Shown here: one piece after another, positions 11,305 to 22,755 of the stretch | Layout: every line of letters starts with the position of its first letter | How positions within the stretch are numbered: the stretch's first letter is position 1 | DNA from: Glebionis coronaria | Taxonomy: Eukaryota > Streptophyta > Magnoliopsida > Asterales > Asteraceae | DNA length: 64,000 nucleotides | Direction: 5' to 3' | Assembly (NCBI GenBank): GCA_025667525.1 | Contig: CM046874.1 | Coordinates: 286,480,380 to 286,544,379, forward strand | Notes under the pieces: generated by a model | The model's database searches: none | Seen by the model: only the letters and a program-made list of their open reading frames with translations | Told to the model about the DNA's origin: nothing | Translations under genes and position numbers: made by a program

Positions 11305-12109
11305 TATTTGGATAAAGGATGTTAGACATTATTATTTAATGAAATAAAGTATTGGTTATGTTTATTCTTGTTATTTAACTTTGTGTCCTATTTACATGTT
11401 TTAATCCGTGAATATTATTATATTCTAATAGTCCATTGTCGATTAATAATATGGGAGTATTATTAAATTAAGACAAATCTAAATTGTGATAGAATATACT
11501 TGACAGTATATTGATGTGTTAACATATCAAATTTAGATGATATTTAGTGAATTGAATATAGGACTTATCCCAACTATATGACTATATTTTATGGATCTTT
11601 GTCATCAAGTAAATTATAAATAGTTATCCTCGCACCTGAGATACCAGGAAACTGTCGTGGATCTAGTGCTTTTCTGTGAAATAATCTAACAAATACATAA
11701 TTGGTGGCCATAAGAGTTATTTTCATAATTGTTTCAAAATTCATAAGTTTTGCTTGTAGTCAATATAGGATTTGTTTCCTCCAAATTCATTTTGGAGTTT
11801 AATACAACTTGGCCCCTTGTAAGATTAGTAAGATGTTTGTGTGGCCGCACCCAAAGTCGTTCTAAACTATGTTTAGGAGTTTTGGTAATCTTGCTTAATC
11901 GAATAAACGAGAAACAGAACAGTTAATTAAGGAATGACTAAGGTCCATATCCTTATTAACATTGTATTAGGAACGAAAGGATAATAATAATGATGAATCA
12001 TTAAAAGGTTTTATCCTGGAGACCTTACTCGAGTTGTACTAGAGGCATCAACGTATAACTAGACGCTAACCGATGTGGTCACACTATTATATTATTTCCA
12101 AGTGGGAGC
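11305..12109 (+). other. Copia A 3' non-coding region and polypurine tract
   Basis: About 800 bp of AT-rich DNA lies between the pol stop and the 3' LTR, without an ORF of note. It ends in AAGTGGGAGC (about 12100-12109), a purine tract of the form seen next to copia 3' LTRs. Confidence 0.6.
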
Positions 12110-12613
12110 TGTAAGTTTAATGGACTTAAATTTTAATAGTCGTGTGTTAGGATCGAACTCGAGATTACGAGATTGCACACAGTACGTAAAGAGTTATTTA
12201 TTAATAAATGTATTTTTTATTTTTATTAATTATATCGAGCTTTAAACACTTAACGGATGTTAAGTTTTAATAGTTAAGGACTAACGATTAACGTGGAATA
12301 AACTAGAAGAGGAAAAGAAGGATCCGGAACACCCCATGGGGGTCTGATCGATTTGGACAAGGGACAAGGAATAAAAAAGATTTCTTTCCTAATTTATGTT
12401 TTATCTTCGGCTCCAAGTTTTGGTACCCTATATAAAGATATAATTTGTCTCATAATTCTCCATCCCAAAATCTCTCTTTCTTTCTCCCTCTTGCGATCGA
12501 CGAACCAAACCCCTAGGGTTGTTCGTTTGATTTTTGTGATCGAGTCCCAACTCCACTCTAGGGTTGTTGGTTTGATTTTTTACTTCACGTTTAAGCTCGT
12601 TTTATACGTACTA
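12110..12613 (+). repeat. Copia A 3' LTR, first part
   Basis: This is inferred to be LTR because it begins with TGTAAG directly after a polypurine tract and contains a TATA box, TATATAAA at 12429-12436, followed by a CT-rich leader. It is interrupted at 12614 by a pogo-like transposon, and continues after 14791. The matching 5' LTR is outside the window, so its right end cannot be fixed. Confidence 0.6.
12429..12436 (+). promoter_or_regulatory. TATA box, copia A LTR
   Basis: TATATAAA within CCCTATATAAAG, followed about 40 bases later by a CT-rich stretch that suits a transcribed leader. Confidence 0.55.
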
Positions 12614-12640
12614 TAGTAGAAACTCTATAAAATAATACAT
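12614..12640 (+). repeat. Left terminal inverted repeat of pogo element
   Basis: TAGTAGAAACTCTATAAA begins here and pairs with CAGTAGAAACTCGATAAA read on the opposite strand from 14790 downwards. The first base differs (T against C). Imperfect similarity continues into an AT-rich stretch. Confidence 0.8.
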
Positions 12641-12958
12641 TTGGGACCACCAAAATTTATTAATTAAAAGAGTTATTAATTAATCGATAAATTAATAATT
12701 ATTAATTTATATATTAATTAATATTTTATTAATTTATAGTAGAATACTTAGTTTACAAACACCTTTCAAGCTTCCACTTAATTATTGTATACAATGCATG
12801 TACGTATATAAAATGAACATCCCAATTTGAAAGAAACTTTCAATCTCCCACCTTATTATGCTTCTTGTGTTCAATGTATCACTTTATGGACAATAAAAAT
12901 ATTTTCTATATAAATACAAGATCAAAATAGGTTAACACAAACAAATCATACACACAAC

Positions 12959-14553
12959 ATGACTTCCCATCTTAAAGGTGTGAAAAAAACAACAATGACA
13001 GACGAGATTCGAAGAGTATTATGCAAGCACAACAAGGATAATTCAAGTCTCACTCAAAAGCAATTGCAAGAATGGGTTCATAGTAACTATGGTTTACAGG
13101 TGAGTCAAGCAACAATATCGAATACAGTTAAGGGGTATTTAGAGTATCTCTCACTTTCTCCCGAAAGAGGCGATGTTAAGCGACACAAACCAGCAAAAAT
13201 TCCTGACCTAGAAAAATCTCTCTATGAATGGATTCTTCAATATCAAGAACATGTGAATATGACAGGTGAACTAATCATCAAGAAGGCAAAAAAGTTCATG
13301 AAAGATATGTATCCAGTGGATACTCCAGACTTTACTTTTTCTATTGGTTGGCTTGGAAAGTTCCAAGCAAGATATGAAATTAAAAATATCTGGCGTTTTG
13401 GAGTGAGTGGATCTGTTGAAATGGAGGGCATGGAGGACAAATTAAAATTCATAAGAGACAAAGTTGATCAGTTTGAAATGAAAGACATCTTTAATATGGA
13501 TGAAACATGTTTGTTTTTTTATTATTTTATATTATATTTGTACTTTAGTGATGTAATTATTTACATGTTTTGATCTTAAACAGGTTTGTTTTTTAGACTT
13601 TAACCGGATCATTCCCTTGCAATAATGCAGTTTGAAGGGAAAAAAATAAGACAAGGAAAGACTAACTGTTGCTATTTGATGTAATGAGGACGGTTCGAAA
13701 AAACTTCCTTTATGGATTATTGGGAAATATGCTAAACCAAGGTGCTTCAAGAATGTAAACTTGAACAGTCTGAACTGTAAGTACCGTGCTAACAAACGAG
13801 CTTGGATGACTGGTGTGTTATTTGAAGAATATGTTCACCAACTTGATAAAAAATGGTTGAAATAAAAATTCTTTTGATTGTGGATAATTGCCCTGCTCAT
13901 CCAAATATTATTGAAGGATTACGAAATGTTGAATTTTTTTTCCACCAAACACAACTTCAAAAATTCAACCTTGTGACGTGGGGATCATACAGCTTTTAAG
14001 ATGCATTATCACCGTCGATTTTATAGAAGTCTTTTGGAGGGTTATAAATTAGGGGTTCCAAATCCAACAAAAATAAATGTATTATATGCAATGAATCTTG
14101 CAATTTCAGCATGGACTATGGATGTTAGTGCAAATACAATTGCGAACTGCTTTCGTCATTGTAAACTTCAATCAACAGATAACATGACTTTTGAGAACTC
14201 AGATAAAGTGGTGAAAGCACTTAAGAACTCCAGAATTTGATCAAAGAGTTGGGTTATCGCAATGCAATGGATGTCGAAGATGTTCTGACTCACCCAGAAG
14301 AAAATGTAGTTGCACAGTTGTTGACTGATGAAGAAATGATTGAAATCGTATTGGAATTAATAAAGATGATATCGATGAAGAAGACGATGAAAGTTCTACA
14401 ATGGAGCCCTGTTCGCGAAACAAAGCTATTAAAGCGGCAATCACATTGAACAATTTCTTGTTGAGCTATGAGAAAACAACACCAGAAGTTCTTACCATGC
14501 TAAGGAAAACTAGAGACGGGATTCAAGGGGAATTTGATTTCAACAAAAAATAA
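12959..14553 (+). pseudogene. pogo-family transposase, decayed
   Basis: The first exon-like part (12959 to about 13512) has a DNA-binding N-terminus with helix-turn-helix pattern (LTQKQLQEWVHSNYGLQVSQ) and a CENP-B-type second domain, ending in FNMDET, the first catalytic Asp region. Next comes an AT-rich stretch of about 80 bases with GT...AG ends that may be an intron. Coding then resumes with LFFRL, a stop, PDHSLA, and further on GSKKLPLWIIGKYAKPRCF. The second catalytic motif is VDNCPAHP, then PPNTTSKIQPCDVGII. A one-base deletion near 13993 shifts the frame to FKMHYHRRFYRSLLEGY, and later frames drift to a stop at 14551-14553. The protein would cut and paste the element, but this copy is dead. 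Confidence 0.85.
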
Positions 14554-14790
14554 AAGACAATTCAGTCATTTTTCAAGAAACCTTCAGAAATCATTCATGT
14601 AATATGCTATATATAAGGAATTATTAATTTATATTTTATATGGGTTCTAAAGAATTTATCAAAAATATATTATCTTATAATTTTAGCGAATTATTAATTT
14701 AGCACCCTATCCCCGAGTCGGGACCGGCAAAAAATATTATCTTAGAGAGTTTATTAAATAATCGAGTATTAATTTATCGAGTTTCTACTG

Positions 14791-15125
14791 TAGTATTACG
14801 GTTACCTCGTTATTATACGTGTGTACAAGAACGTAATATAATCTCACTATAGATTATATCTTGGATTAATTAACAAAACGGTAAGTGGTTAATCATTGAT
14901 CCTCATAAACCCTAACTGGTGATTCGTTCTTGCTCATTGGAATCATAGCTAAAAGGTACGTAACCCTAATTTGATTATTTATGAATGTGTAATTATGATT
15001 CTATGTTTTTAATCGCTTCTGCTATTATGTGCTTTGATCTTTAATTATGTTTTATAATTGTTATGAACTTCATAAATGTTGATAAATCATGGTACCATTG
15101 GATACGTCGTGCTCTTATACTTATG
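14791..15125 (+). repeat. Copia A 3' LTR, second part
   Basis: This continues the copia A LTR after the pogo insertion, joining at the TA target. No ORF is present. The last five bases, TTATG, are the target duplication for copia B and recur at 32191-32195, so the original sequence carried on at 32196. Where the LTR ends is unclear. Confidence 0.45.
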
Positions 15126-15818
15126 TGTTGGGAAACTATAACACTTTTATTTATAAATCAAATAAATAAAATTAATTAAATTAACATAAACTAAATAATA
15201 GAATATAAATAACATAAAAAACAAACACAGACATAATTATAAACGATAATTAAATAAAACAATAAAATAAAGAAAAGACTTACTAAATCACCAGTAAGTC
15301 GAGATACGTGTTAGACACGCTTAGCACTAAAGAGCTGAGGCACGTGTTTGACACGCTTCCCTTAAAACAGATCCGCCGTTTGTTTCCTAGGGTACAACAG
15401 CCGAAACGGTAAGTTGTACTATCGGACTTAACAAAACTGCCCGGAATTTCACCTTTACAGATGCGTAATCCATATGTTGGAAATTAATAATAATACTCAT
15501 TGATTTGATGTATGAAAAAAGCTATGGAATTATACCTCTATTTATACACAATAGACTCCCTTCTAGTTTATTCATCCCACCGATGTGAGACAAAAAATAA
15601 ACTATTTTTTTCTCTTTAAGCATGGTACCAAATGCCTAACTTTCAAACACGATATCTCATTCACATCACCTTCATTTTGGACACATAAAGGCTCATTGTG
15701 AAGCTCTCTTAAAGGAGAAAGCAAACCTATAAAGTATCACTAATATATATGATACATACATATACATAATTGTGTCCAAAGTTGGTCAAAAGTTATTTGC
15801 CAACAATATTTTCCAACA
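15126..15818 (-). repeat. Copia B 3' LTR
   Basis: A 693-bp LTR, highly similar to 31497-32190. It has a TATA box on the - strand (TATAAATA at 15539-15546). The polypurine tract ATGTGGGGGAT follows on the inner side at 15819-15829. Confidence 0.9.
15539..15546 (-). promoter_or_regulatory. TATA box, copia B LTR
   Basis: TATAAATA on the element strand, within GTGTATAAATAGAGG. The equivalent in the 5' LTR is at 31910-31917. Confidence 0.6.
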
Positions 15819-16421
15819 ATCCCCCACATGAATAGAGATCGGTTGTAATACACAAAAGTTCCAATAAAATTCCAACAGTTGAATCTTGCATAGGATAGGT
15901 AGGTGTGACCCTTTGAACCTTCCCTTGTGAGATGCACTTAGTCTCCTAGATCTAAGTAGACGCGATGTCTTTGAACTTAGCCTCTGTTTACGTAGACGAC
16001 AATACACATTCACACAAGACTCTCCCTGACATTGTCAAGACCTCATAGTCGTGTTCGTTATGGTCATGAACACTAGCCTGGTTCTGCAAGAGCTCTTAGA
16101 AATGGCGCCCCCACAATTTCCTTCGAAGCGACCCCTACTTCTCTCTCACATAGGTGATTTCATCTTGAATCATTAAAAACATATGTTTTATGATTTCATC
16201 TTGAATCATCATGCTTTATGATTTCATCCTGAATCATTTAATCCATATGTTTAACCTCTCAATAAGTCACATTGTTCTAGGAATGGACTAGGAAAGTTAC
16301 TGTATTAAGTAACTCCCACACATTTACGTGACTTCCCCCACATTTCTATGATTAGGTTGTCCTATTGAACCCAGATCTTGGGATCTCCAGTCAAGTGGGT
16401 TAGGTTTTCCTTCATAGAAAC

Positions 16422-18676
16422 TCATTCCTTCAAGGGCTTTAGTCTCATTCCTTTAGACGACTCACTAACTAACTCTCTGCTTAAGCCTTTCGTAAGCGGA
16501 TCCGCGATGTTATCCTTTGACGTTACGTAGTCAATCGTGATAACTCTAGTTGAGAGTAGTTGTCGCAACAATCACAATATATGATGGATATGTCTCGACT
16601 TAGCGTTTTAATTTGTGATATGAGCTCTGTCAAATTCTATTGACTATTACACTTTATAAACATGGCCGTTACCGGTATACGCCATCTTGGTATGTCTTTT
16701 ACGAATTAGCGTAAACTTTCCTGCATATTCTATAAATTTATCTCAAATAACAAATACATATTTCATCATAGATTTAGCTATAATTGTCTCTTTGAAATAC
16801 TTTCAATATTTCTAAGACATAGCTTTCCACTTAGGATAAATACATCCGCTCTAGTGGATCTAGATTCATATATGTAAGAATCTATATTTGCATTACTCTA
16901 TCACTTGATAGTAGTAGGATATCTTCCATAATGCAATATTATTAGTATCATAGTACTCAAGTAATACTTATTCAAATGGTCCCCTCTTGAATTACTAATA
17001 TATATGCTTGCCTGATTATAAGTTCAAAATCAGATCATACATACTTCATTAGACACATAAGATGCTCAATATTCTTTGAGTATTCAGGGCAACACCTTTA
17101 CCTCTATTTCATATAGATTTAAAAGGATGTCATTGGACTCTAGCTAGGCCGGAATTCCCGACATTGAACCTCTCAACAACATTGTTATCTTAATGTTTAA
17201 CTTCAAAACAAATCCATATCGTTTCAAAACAAACCGAATAACTAATGAAGTTCATGTCAAATCTTGACCCCAACATATCATTAGTGGATTTATTCATCTC
17301 GTTATCACTTCTAGTGATAAGTATACCATCTCTGTACAAACACAAGAGTACATATTTACTATTGAACACACATGCATACATACATTACTTTTGAATCCAC
17401 ATTCTGACATGATATGGTCAAAAAGTTTGATAGCTTGCCTTAAACCATATAATGACTTAATTAGCCTACAAACTTTTTTCTCTAGCATAGGAACCATGAA
17501 ACCCTCAGGCTGGTTCATGTATAGTTCCTTTTCTAAATCCCTGTTTGGAAATAACTTTTTCACATCCACATAAGAAACTTCCAAAATTTCTTAATGCGGA
17601 AATAAAGTACCATCATAATTAAGGTTATTCGTGTAACATGCGAGTAAGCATCAAAGAAAGATAGACCTTCTTGTTGTCTAAATTATTTGATTACTAATCT
17701 TGCTTTGCACATGTCAATGGTGACATAGACTTTTATCTGCTTTTTGAAGATCCATTTATAGCCTAGTGGTTTACAACTTAAGGTACATCCACGAGCTTCT
17801 AATTTTACTTTTGTAAAATAGAATCTATTTCACTTTTAATGGCTTCTTTCTATTGATACCCTTTCAAAGAAGTTACTGCTTTTCAGTAAGAAGTAGACTC
17901 ATTTTTTCATTTTTTTTACCTAAGAAGAAACAAAAACCGAATCTAACCAATCTTTCGGTTTAGCCATTTTGTTTCGTATAGGTTTAATCTCTTCTTGGGT
18001 CAATCTTGTCTCTCTTCTAAGAGATCAATATCATCTTGTTGTCTATGATCTTTGACAACCTCGTCATCTATTCTAGATGATATTTCAATTTCCTTCGTAA
18101 CAAGGAATATATTTCCGAAGAATGAATCATTCCTTAATTCCATTACTATGTCTATTTTCGATTCATGTACAATGAAATGATAAGCACTGCTATTCATAAC
18201 AAATCTTGTGAACATACAATCCATGGGTTTAGGTCCAATCTTTCGAACCATGAAGTTCATACGGATATCTTAGCTAGATATCCCCCACATTTGTAAGTAC
18301 TTATAAGATAGTTTAAGAACATGGCATTAACCATTTCTTCTAAGGCACGATTCTTTTCTATATCAAGAGCAATGAATTTGTGTCTTATTCTAAGTTTAGC
18401 ATAAAAATTTAGAAATGGAGACACATATTCACATCCAATAACTTCGAATCACCTTATTATCGATAATAAGTTGGTTCTCAACTTATGTATATAGATCAAG
18501 CTTGTCTATATCCTTATTCTCAAGTAAGTGTAAATAGCAATATTTTGTACCACATTCAGCCAATATGATGAAGTACACGATACTCTCTACCTTACTAGGT
18601 ATCAATTCCAAACCACATAAAACCATATGAATCATATCAAGGTTTTTGGTTATTTCTGTTCAACCAAGATAAAAGA
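16422..18676 (-). pseudogene. Copia B pol: integrase, RT, RNase H remnants
   Basis: Reading leftwards on the - strand from Athila-2, integrase pieces come first (RALEEMVNAMFLN; then RKIGPKPMDCMF and NSSAYHFIVHES). RT follows (DVKKLFPNRDLEKELYMNQP and KKVCRLIKSLYGLRQA, 17294-17584). The RNase H end is last: NIADPLTKGLSRELV, closing with MRLKPLKE and a stop at 16422-16424. Stops and frameshifts occur throughout, and no domain is intact. Athila-2 lies upstream of the integrase core, and the N-terminal half is beyond 29631. Confidence 0.85.
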
Positions 18677-19126
18677 CTTATTGATAGGTGTGTAAACACC
18701 CATCCTTTTACCACTTAATTATGGCTAAAACGAGACCAAAACACGTATTTAATATCATTTGTTTGGAATTATGCGTGGTTTTTGTGTTTATTGTGTTTTC
18801 AGAGCCAACCGGATGAATATTGAAGAAAACATGGGATTGCACGGGTTTTACTGAAGAAAAGGACTCAAGATAAAGTCTATTGTCCAAGAGATGCAAAAGA
18901 TTTGAAGTCACTGGGCCTATTCGAAGATTTATCGAAGAAAAGGACCAAAGATGGAAGATTTACACAAGTCGAAGAAACTCAAGTCTATTAAACGAAGAAA
19001 TTAAAAGACGAGTTAAATTTAATCGACGACAAATCCCGAATCAGAATCGAAAACGGAAACTTTTCTGAAAAGACGAAAAGACAAGAAGAACGGGAGAAAG
19101 CCCACTCACCAACCAAAGGACAAGCC

Positions 19127-19134
19127 TATATAAA
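19127..19134 (+). promoter_or_regulatory. TATA box, Athila-2 5' LTR
   Basis: TATATAAA within GCCTATATAAAGCTC. The copy in the 3' LTR is at 28501-28508. Confidence 0.7.
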
Positions 19135-19560
19135 GCTCACCCCTCACACATTTTAGTGAGTTAGTTTTTTTAGTTTTCTCTCCTCCTTCTTTTTCTCCCT
19201 TTAGTTCGTTTCATCACCATCACCACTAGGGTGATTGGTGATTTTAATCTTTGTTTTTCTAATCTTGTAATTTTAATCTTTGTTTGATCTTGTTAAAACA
19301 TTAATCATTCAATACAAAGCCTTGTTTAATCTTTCCATTTCATCTTGTTCATCATCATCTTTATCTTCAAGTTCTTAAGTTCTTATTTTATTGAGTTTGA
19401 TCTTCAAAAGTTGTGGGGATTTGTGTTTTTGTTAATGGGATTTGTAGTTTATGGTTAGTAGATGCTTTGTGTTTAGTTTTATTTAAGATTTGGTGAAAAA
19501 CTTGGTGATTTTTGGATTAAAAACTTGTTTCCTTGTTCTTCGGGTAAACTACTGTTCTTG

Positions 19561-19990
19561 AGTTCCCAGACTTCCGAATGAACACTTAAGTTCCGGATGA
19601 ACCAAGAACTTCCGAATGAGTATTAAGTTCCGAATGAAGTAAAATCTTCCGAATGAGTTTTTGTTTAAAAAGTTCCGAACGAATTGAAACTTCCGAATGA
19701 GCATTAATTTCCGGATGAACTAAAATCTTTCGAATGAGCATTAACTTCCGAATGAGCATTAACTTCCGGATGAATCTAAAGTTCTGCATGAACCAAAGTT
19801 CCGAACGAACCTAAATCTTCCGAATCAACCAAACTTCCGAATGAACCTAAATCTTCCGAATCAACCAAAGTTCCGAATGAATGTTTTCTCCAAAGTTCCG
19901 GGTGAATCTTCCGAATCAACTTCCGATTGAAGGATCCGTAGTAAAGTTCCGAATCAAAGTAAAACTTCCGAATCAGTCATCTTTTGAGCA
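19561..19990. repeat. CTTCCGAATGA short-unit array in Athila-2 LTR
   Basis: About two dozen imperfect copies of (A/C)TTCCGAAT(G/C)A occur at 12-20 base spacing. The second copy of the array is at about 28930-29350. More than half of the differences between the two LTRs fall here, mostly C/T or G/A, as expected for methylated CpG decay. Confidence 0.85.
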
Positions 19991-20259
19991 TTTTAAAGGT
20001 TTACTGTTTCTTTATTTTAATTTTAATTTTAATTCCAGTCTTTGTAGTTGCCATTAAATTAATTTTCTTTAATTTAAATTGTCATTAAAGTAACTGTTTT
20101 TGATTTAAATTTTCAATTTAGCACATTTAAACTTTTTATTAGATTAGAAAACCAAACCCTTTTATTTAGTAACCAAGAACAATCATTCCACTTAAGGCTG
20201 ACATCAATTCGAGAGGATTCCGAGAGAATTAAAACCCACACTAAAAAGCATGTATCAAA

Positions 20260-20275
20260 TGGCGCCGCTGCCGGC
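20260..20275 (+). other. Primer-binding site, tRNA-Asp-like, Athila-2
   Basis: TGGCGCCGCTGCCGGC starts two bases after the LTR end, as in Athila-1. It is the reverse-transcription start for minus-strand DNA. Confidence 0.88.
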
Positions 20276-20472
20276 TCTTCTCGTTAAGATCAAAAGTTTT
20301 TTGTGAGAACTTGGATTTTGGGATCCGTTCCTCGTGAACGTTACTTTTTCACAAAAATTTTCAAAAATCCTAAAAAAAAATATAAAATTTTCAAAAATAC
20401 AAAAAAATTAAAAAACATAAAAACCAAAAATATTTTTGCTTTGTTTTTCTTTGTTCGTTCTTTTGCAGGTGT

Positions 20473-22755
20473 ATGCGCACTCGATCCACGTCATATCAAG
20501 AGCCCGAGCCTCTCGATCACTTAGACATGGCCGGTGTACCACCTCAAAACAATAATAACAACAACAACCCGCCTTTCAACAACATGAACAATAACAACAA
20601 CAATGAGCCCCTTCCGGATAATCGCCCGATGATTGAACTGCTGCAAGCTCATGTAGATGGCAACACTGACCCAATTGTTATACCACCAATTGCCGCCAAC
20701 AATTTCGAGCTAAAATCAGGCTTTATCCAGATGGTCTCCGCTCAACCATTCTTGGGACGAACCATTGATGATCCACACGACCACATCAAGAGATTCTTGC
20801 AACTCACCAACACGGTCAAATTCAATGGCGTTCCACAAGAGGTTATAAGGTTACAACTTTTTCCCTTTTCTTTAGAGGGACAAGCCCGGCATTGGCTTGC
20901 TAAGGAACCGCCACAAAGTATTCTCTCGTGGACGGATTTGGAAAAAAAGTTCATCAATTACTTTTTCCCACCCTCTCGTACTACCGCTTTGCGGAATGAA
21001 ATCATAAATTTTGAACAAAAGTACGATGAGTCGTTCAGTGAATCTTGGGATCGTTTCAAAGATCTTTTAAGAAAATGCCCACAACATTGTTTTACCAAAG
21101 TACATCAAATTAATACTTTTTACAATGGTTTAAGCATGAGTGACCAAGATTCACTGAATAGTGCCTCGGGGGGTAATCTATTGGCTGAGACTTCCAATGC
21201 TGCTTGGGACATCATTGAGAATAAATCTCGTGTGCAAACCAAGAGTGTTCGGACCAATGTCGCTAGTGCTAGCACTAGTGACAGCGACAAGCGATTGGAC
21301 AAAATCACTACGCTTCTTGAATCGCTTGTCACCCACACCGTCAGCAACAACAACAGCAACAACGCTAAAAACGCTCAAGTTAACGCTGCCAGCCAACCTT
21401 GTGAGATATGCGGTGGTCCTCACTCTTACACAACTTGTACCGCCACCCAAGACTACCCTGCTGAGAATGTGAATGCGGCATATGGCACCTATCCTCAACC
21501 TGCTTATCAAGCTAGACCTCAAGGTGACCGTAACTTGCTTAGCTACCGCTCCAACAATTATCTTTCTCCACCTGGCTTTCCTCCTACCAACCCAAACCAA
21601 CAACAAAACCTTAATCGCCCTCCTCAACAACAACAACAACCTCGACAACCATACATACCTCCTCACAAGCAGCAACAACCACCTCAACGTAACAACCAAG
21701 TTTACCAACAACCTGCTTATCAACCACCCGCATACAATGCTCCTCCCAACCAAACCACCACTGCATTACACCAAGAGGTTGCAACCTACATGAGGATCAA
21801 TGATGTGATTGTGGAAAATCTCCAACAGGAAGTGCGAAACTTGAAAGCAGACTTGGTCAAGCAAGGAAACGATTTGAGAGCCGACATGAGAAACACGTTG
21901 GATAGCCAAACTAATGATTTGAGAAACATGATGGTTGGTTTCTTCCAAGGTAATCAACCCTCTTCTTCGGGTACTCTTCCGAGTAACACCGTTGCGAATC
22001 CAAGAGGGGAGATGAAAAAAATCACAACTCGAAGTGGCAAAGGTACCAAGGAACCCGAGCTTCCTATACCTCCACCGGTGATTGTGACTAAGGAGAACGA
22101 GTCACCTGCTCTTATTCCTCCTCCTTCTCCTTCCCCAATTTCTCCACCTTTTCCTTCTACCCCTCCTCCACCCGTGGTTGTGAGTGATACTATTCCCCTA
22201 AAGCCTTATTCTTCATCCAATATACCTTATCCATCTAGGTTGAGGAAAGAGAAACTCAAAAGTAAGGACGATATTCAGGTTTCGAACTTCCTTAAAATGT
22301 TCAAACAATTGAATTTCAATATCTCCTTCGCTGAGGCTCTCGCTCACATGCCCAAATACGCGAAAATGTTTAAAGATCTTCTGAGCGACAAGGAAAAGCT
22401 CCTCGATACTGCCAACACCCAACTTAATGAGAATTGCTCTGCAATGCTCTTAAGGAAATTGCCAACTAAGCTTGGTGATCCGGGTCGTTTCCTTATCCCT
22501 TGCAATTTCCCGGGAGTAGAGAATTGCATGGTCCTAGCCGATCTAGGTGCCAGTATTAATCTCATGCCTCTAAGTGTTTGGAAGCAATTATCTCTCCCAG
22601 AGCTAGTCCCCACCAAAATGACTTTGGAATTAGCTAACCGTACGGTTGCTTATCCAGTGGGGATAGCCGAAGACGTCATTGTAGGAGTCGACAAATTCAC
22701 CTTCCCTGCTGATTTCGTTGTCGTCGACTACGAGATGGACCCCGTGTGCCACTAA
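20473..22755 (+). CDS. Athila-2 gag and aspartic protease
   Basis: A 760-aa open frame starts at ATG (MRTRSTSYQEPEP) about 200 bases after the primer site. In order it has an Asn-rich head, the gag capsid block (DPHDHIKRFLQL, LFPFSLEGQARHWL, ESWDRFKDLLRKC), a zinc knuckle (CEICGGPHSYTTC), a Gln/Pro-rich linker, a coiled segment, a Ser/Pro-rich linker and a basic region. The protease follows, with LADLGASINLMP. The frame is intact to YEMDP, where a one-base loss in a C run (near 22741) shifts it to a stop at 22755. Without the shift it would continue into RT. Gag and protease may still be functional. Confidence 0.92.
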   Translation: MRTRSTSYQEPEPLDHLDMAGVPPQNNNNNNNPPFNNMNNNNNNEPLPDNRPMIELLQAHVDGNTDPIVIPPIAANNFELKSGFIQMVSAQPFLGRTIDDPHDHIKRFLQLTNTVKFNGVPQEVIRLQLFPFSLEGQARHWLAKEPPQSILSWTDLEKKFINYFFPPSRTTALRNEIINFEQKYDESFSESWDRFKDLLRKCPQHCFTKVHQINTFYNGLSMSDQDSLNSASGGNLLAETSNAAWDIIENKSRVQTKSVRTNVASASTSDSDKRLDKITTLLESLVTHTVSNNNSNNAKNAQVNAASQPCEICGGPHSYTTCTATQDYPAENVNAAYGTYPQPAYQARPQGDRNLLSYRSNNYLSPPGFPPTNPNQQQNLNRPPQQQQQPRQPYIPPHKQQQPPQRNNQVYQQPAYQPPAYNAPPNQTTTALHQEVATYMRINDVIVENLQQEVRNLKADLVKQGNDLRADMRNTLDSQTNDLRNMMVGFFQGNQPSSSGTLPSNTVANPRGEMKKITTRSGKGTKEPELPIPPPVIVTKENESPALIPPPSPSPISPPFPSTPPPPVVVSDTIPLKPYSSSNIPYPSRLRKEKLKSKDDIQVSNFLKMFKQLNFNISFAEALAHMPKYAKMFKDLLSDKEKLLDTANTQLNENCSAMLLRKLPTKLGDPGRFLIPCNFPGVENCMVLADLGASINLMPLSVWKQLSLPELVPTKMTLELANRTVAYPVGIAEDVIVGVDKFTFPADFVVVDYEMDPVCH

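Larger units (their letters stand above)
12614..14790 (+). mobile_element. Emigrant/Lemi1-like pogo DNA transposon
   Basis: This 2,177-bp element is flanked by TA (12612-12613 and 14791-14792), the target of Tc1/mariner/pogo elements. Its ends are inverted repeats, (T/C)AGTAGAAACTC on both sides, followed by TATAAA or GATAAA and more AT-rich imperfect pairing. It encodes a decayed transposase with a CENP-B-like helix-turn-helix and a DDE domain. From memory the termini resemble the Emigrant MITE and its Lemi1 partner in Arabidopsis and Medicago. It sits in the copia A LTR and is long enough to be a former autonomous copy. Confidence 0.85.
18682..20257 (+). repeat. Athila-2 5' LTR
   Basis: 1,576 bp with canonical TG...CA ends. 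It contains a U3 hairpin at its first bases, a TATA box at 19127-19134, and a CTTCCGAAT-type array at about 19561-19990. Confidence 0.96.

Noticed and set aside
12353..12616. 87-codon plus-strand frame
   Set aside because: It spans the TATA box and leader of the copia A LTR and ends at the pogo border; a chance frame.
19586..19789. Minus-strand frame with repeated MLIRK units, also at 28960-29178
   Set aside because: A by-product of the CCGAAT array in the Athila-2 LTRs; it lies antisense in non-coding LTR and recurs because the LTR is duplicated.
20260..20275. tRNA-like sequence near GGCGCC
   Set aside because: It is a primer-binding site complementary to the tRNA 3' end, not a tRNA gene; no cloverleaf follows.
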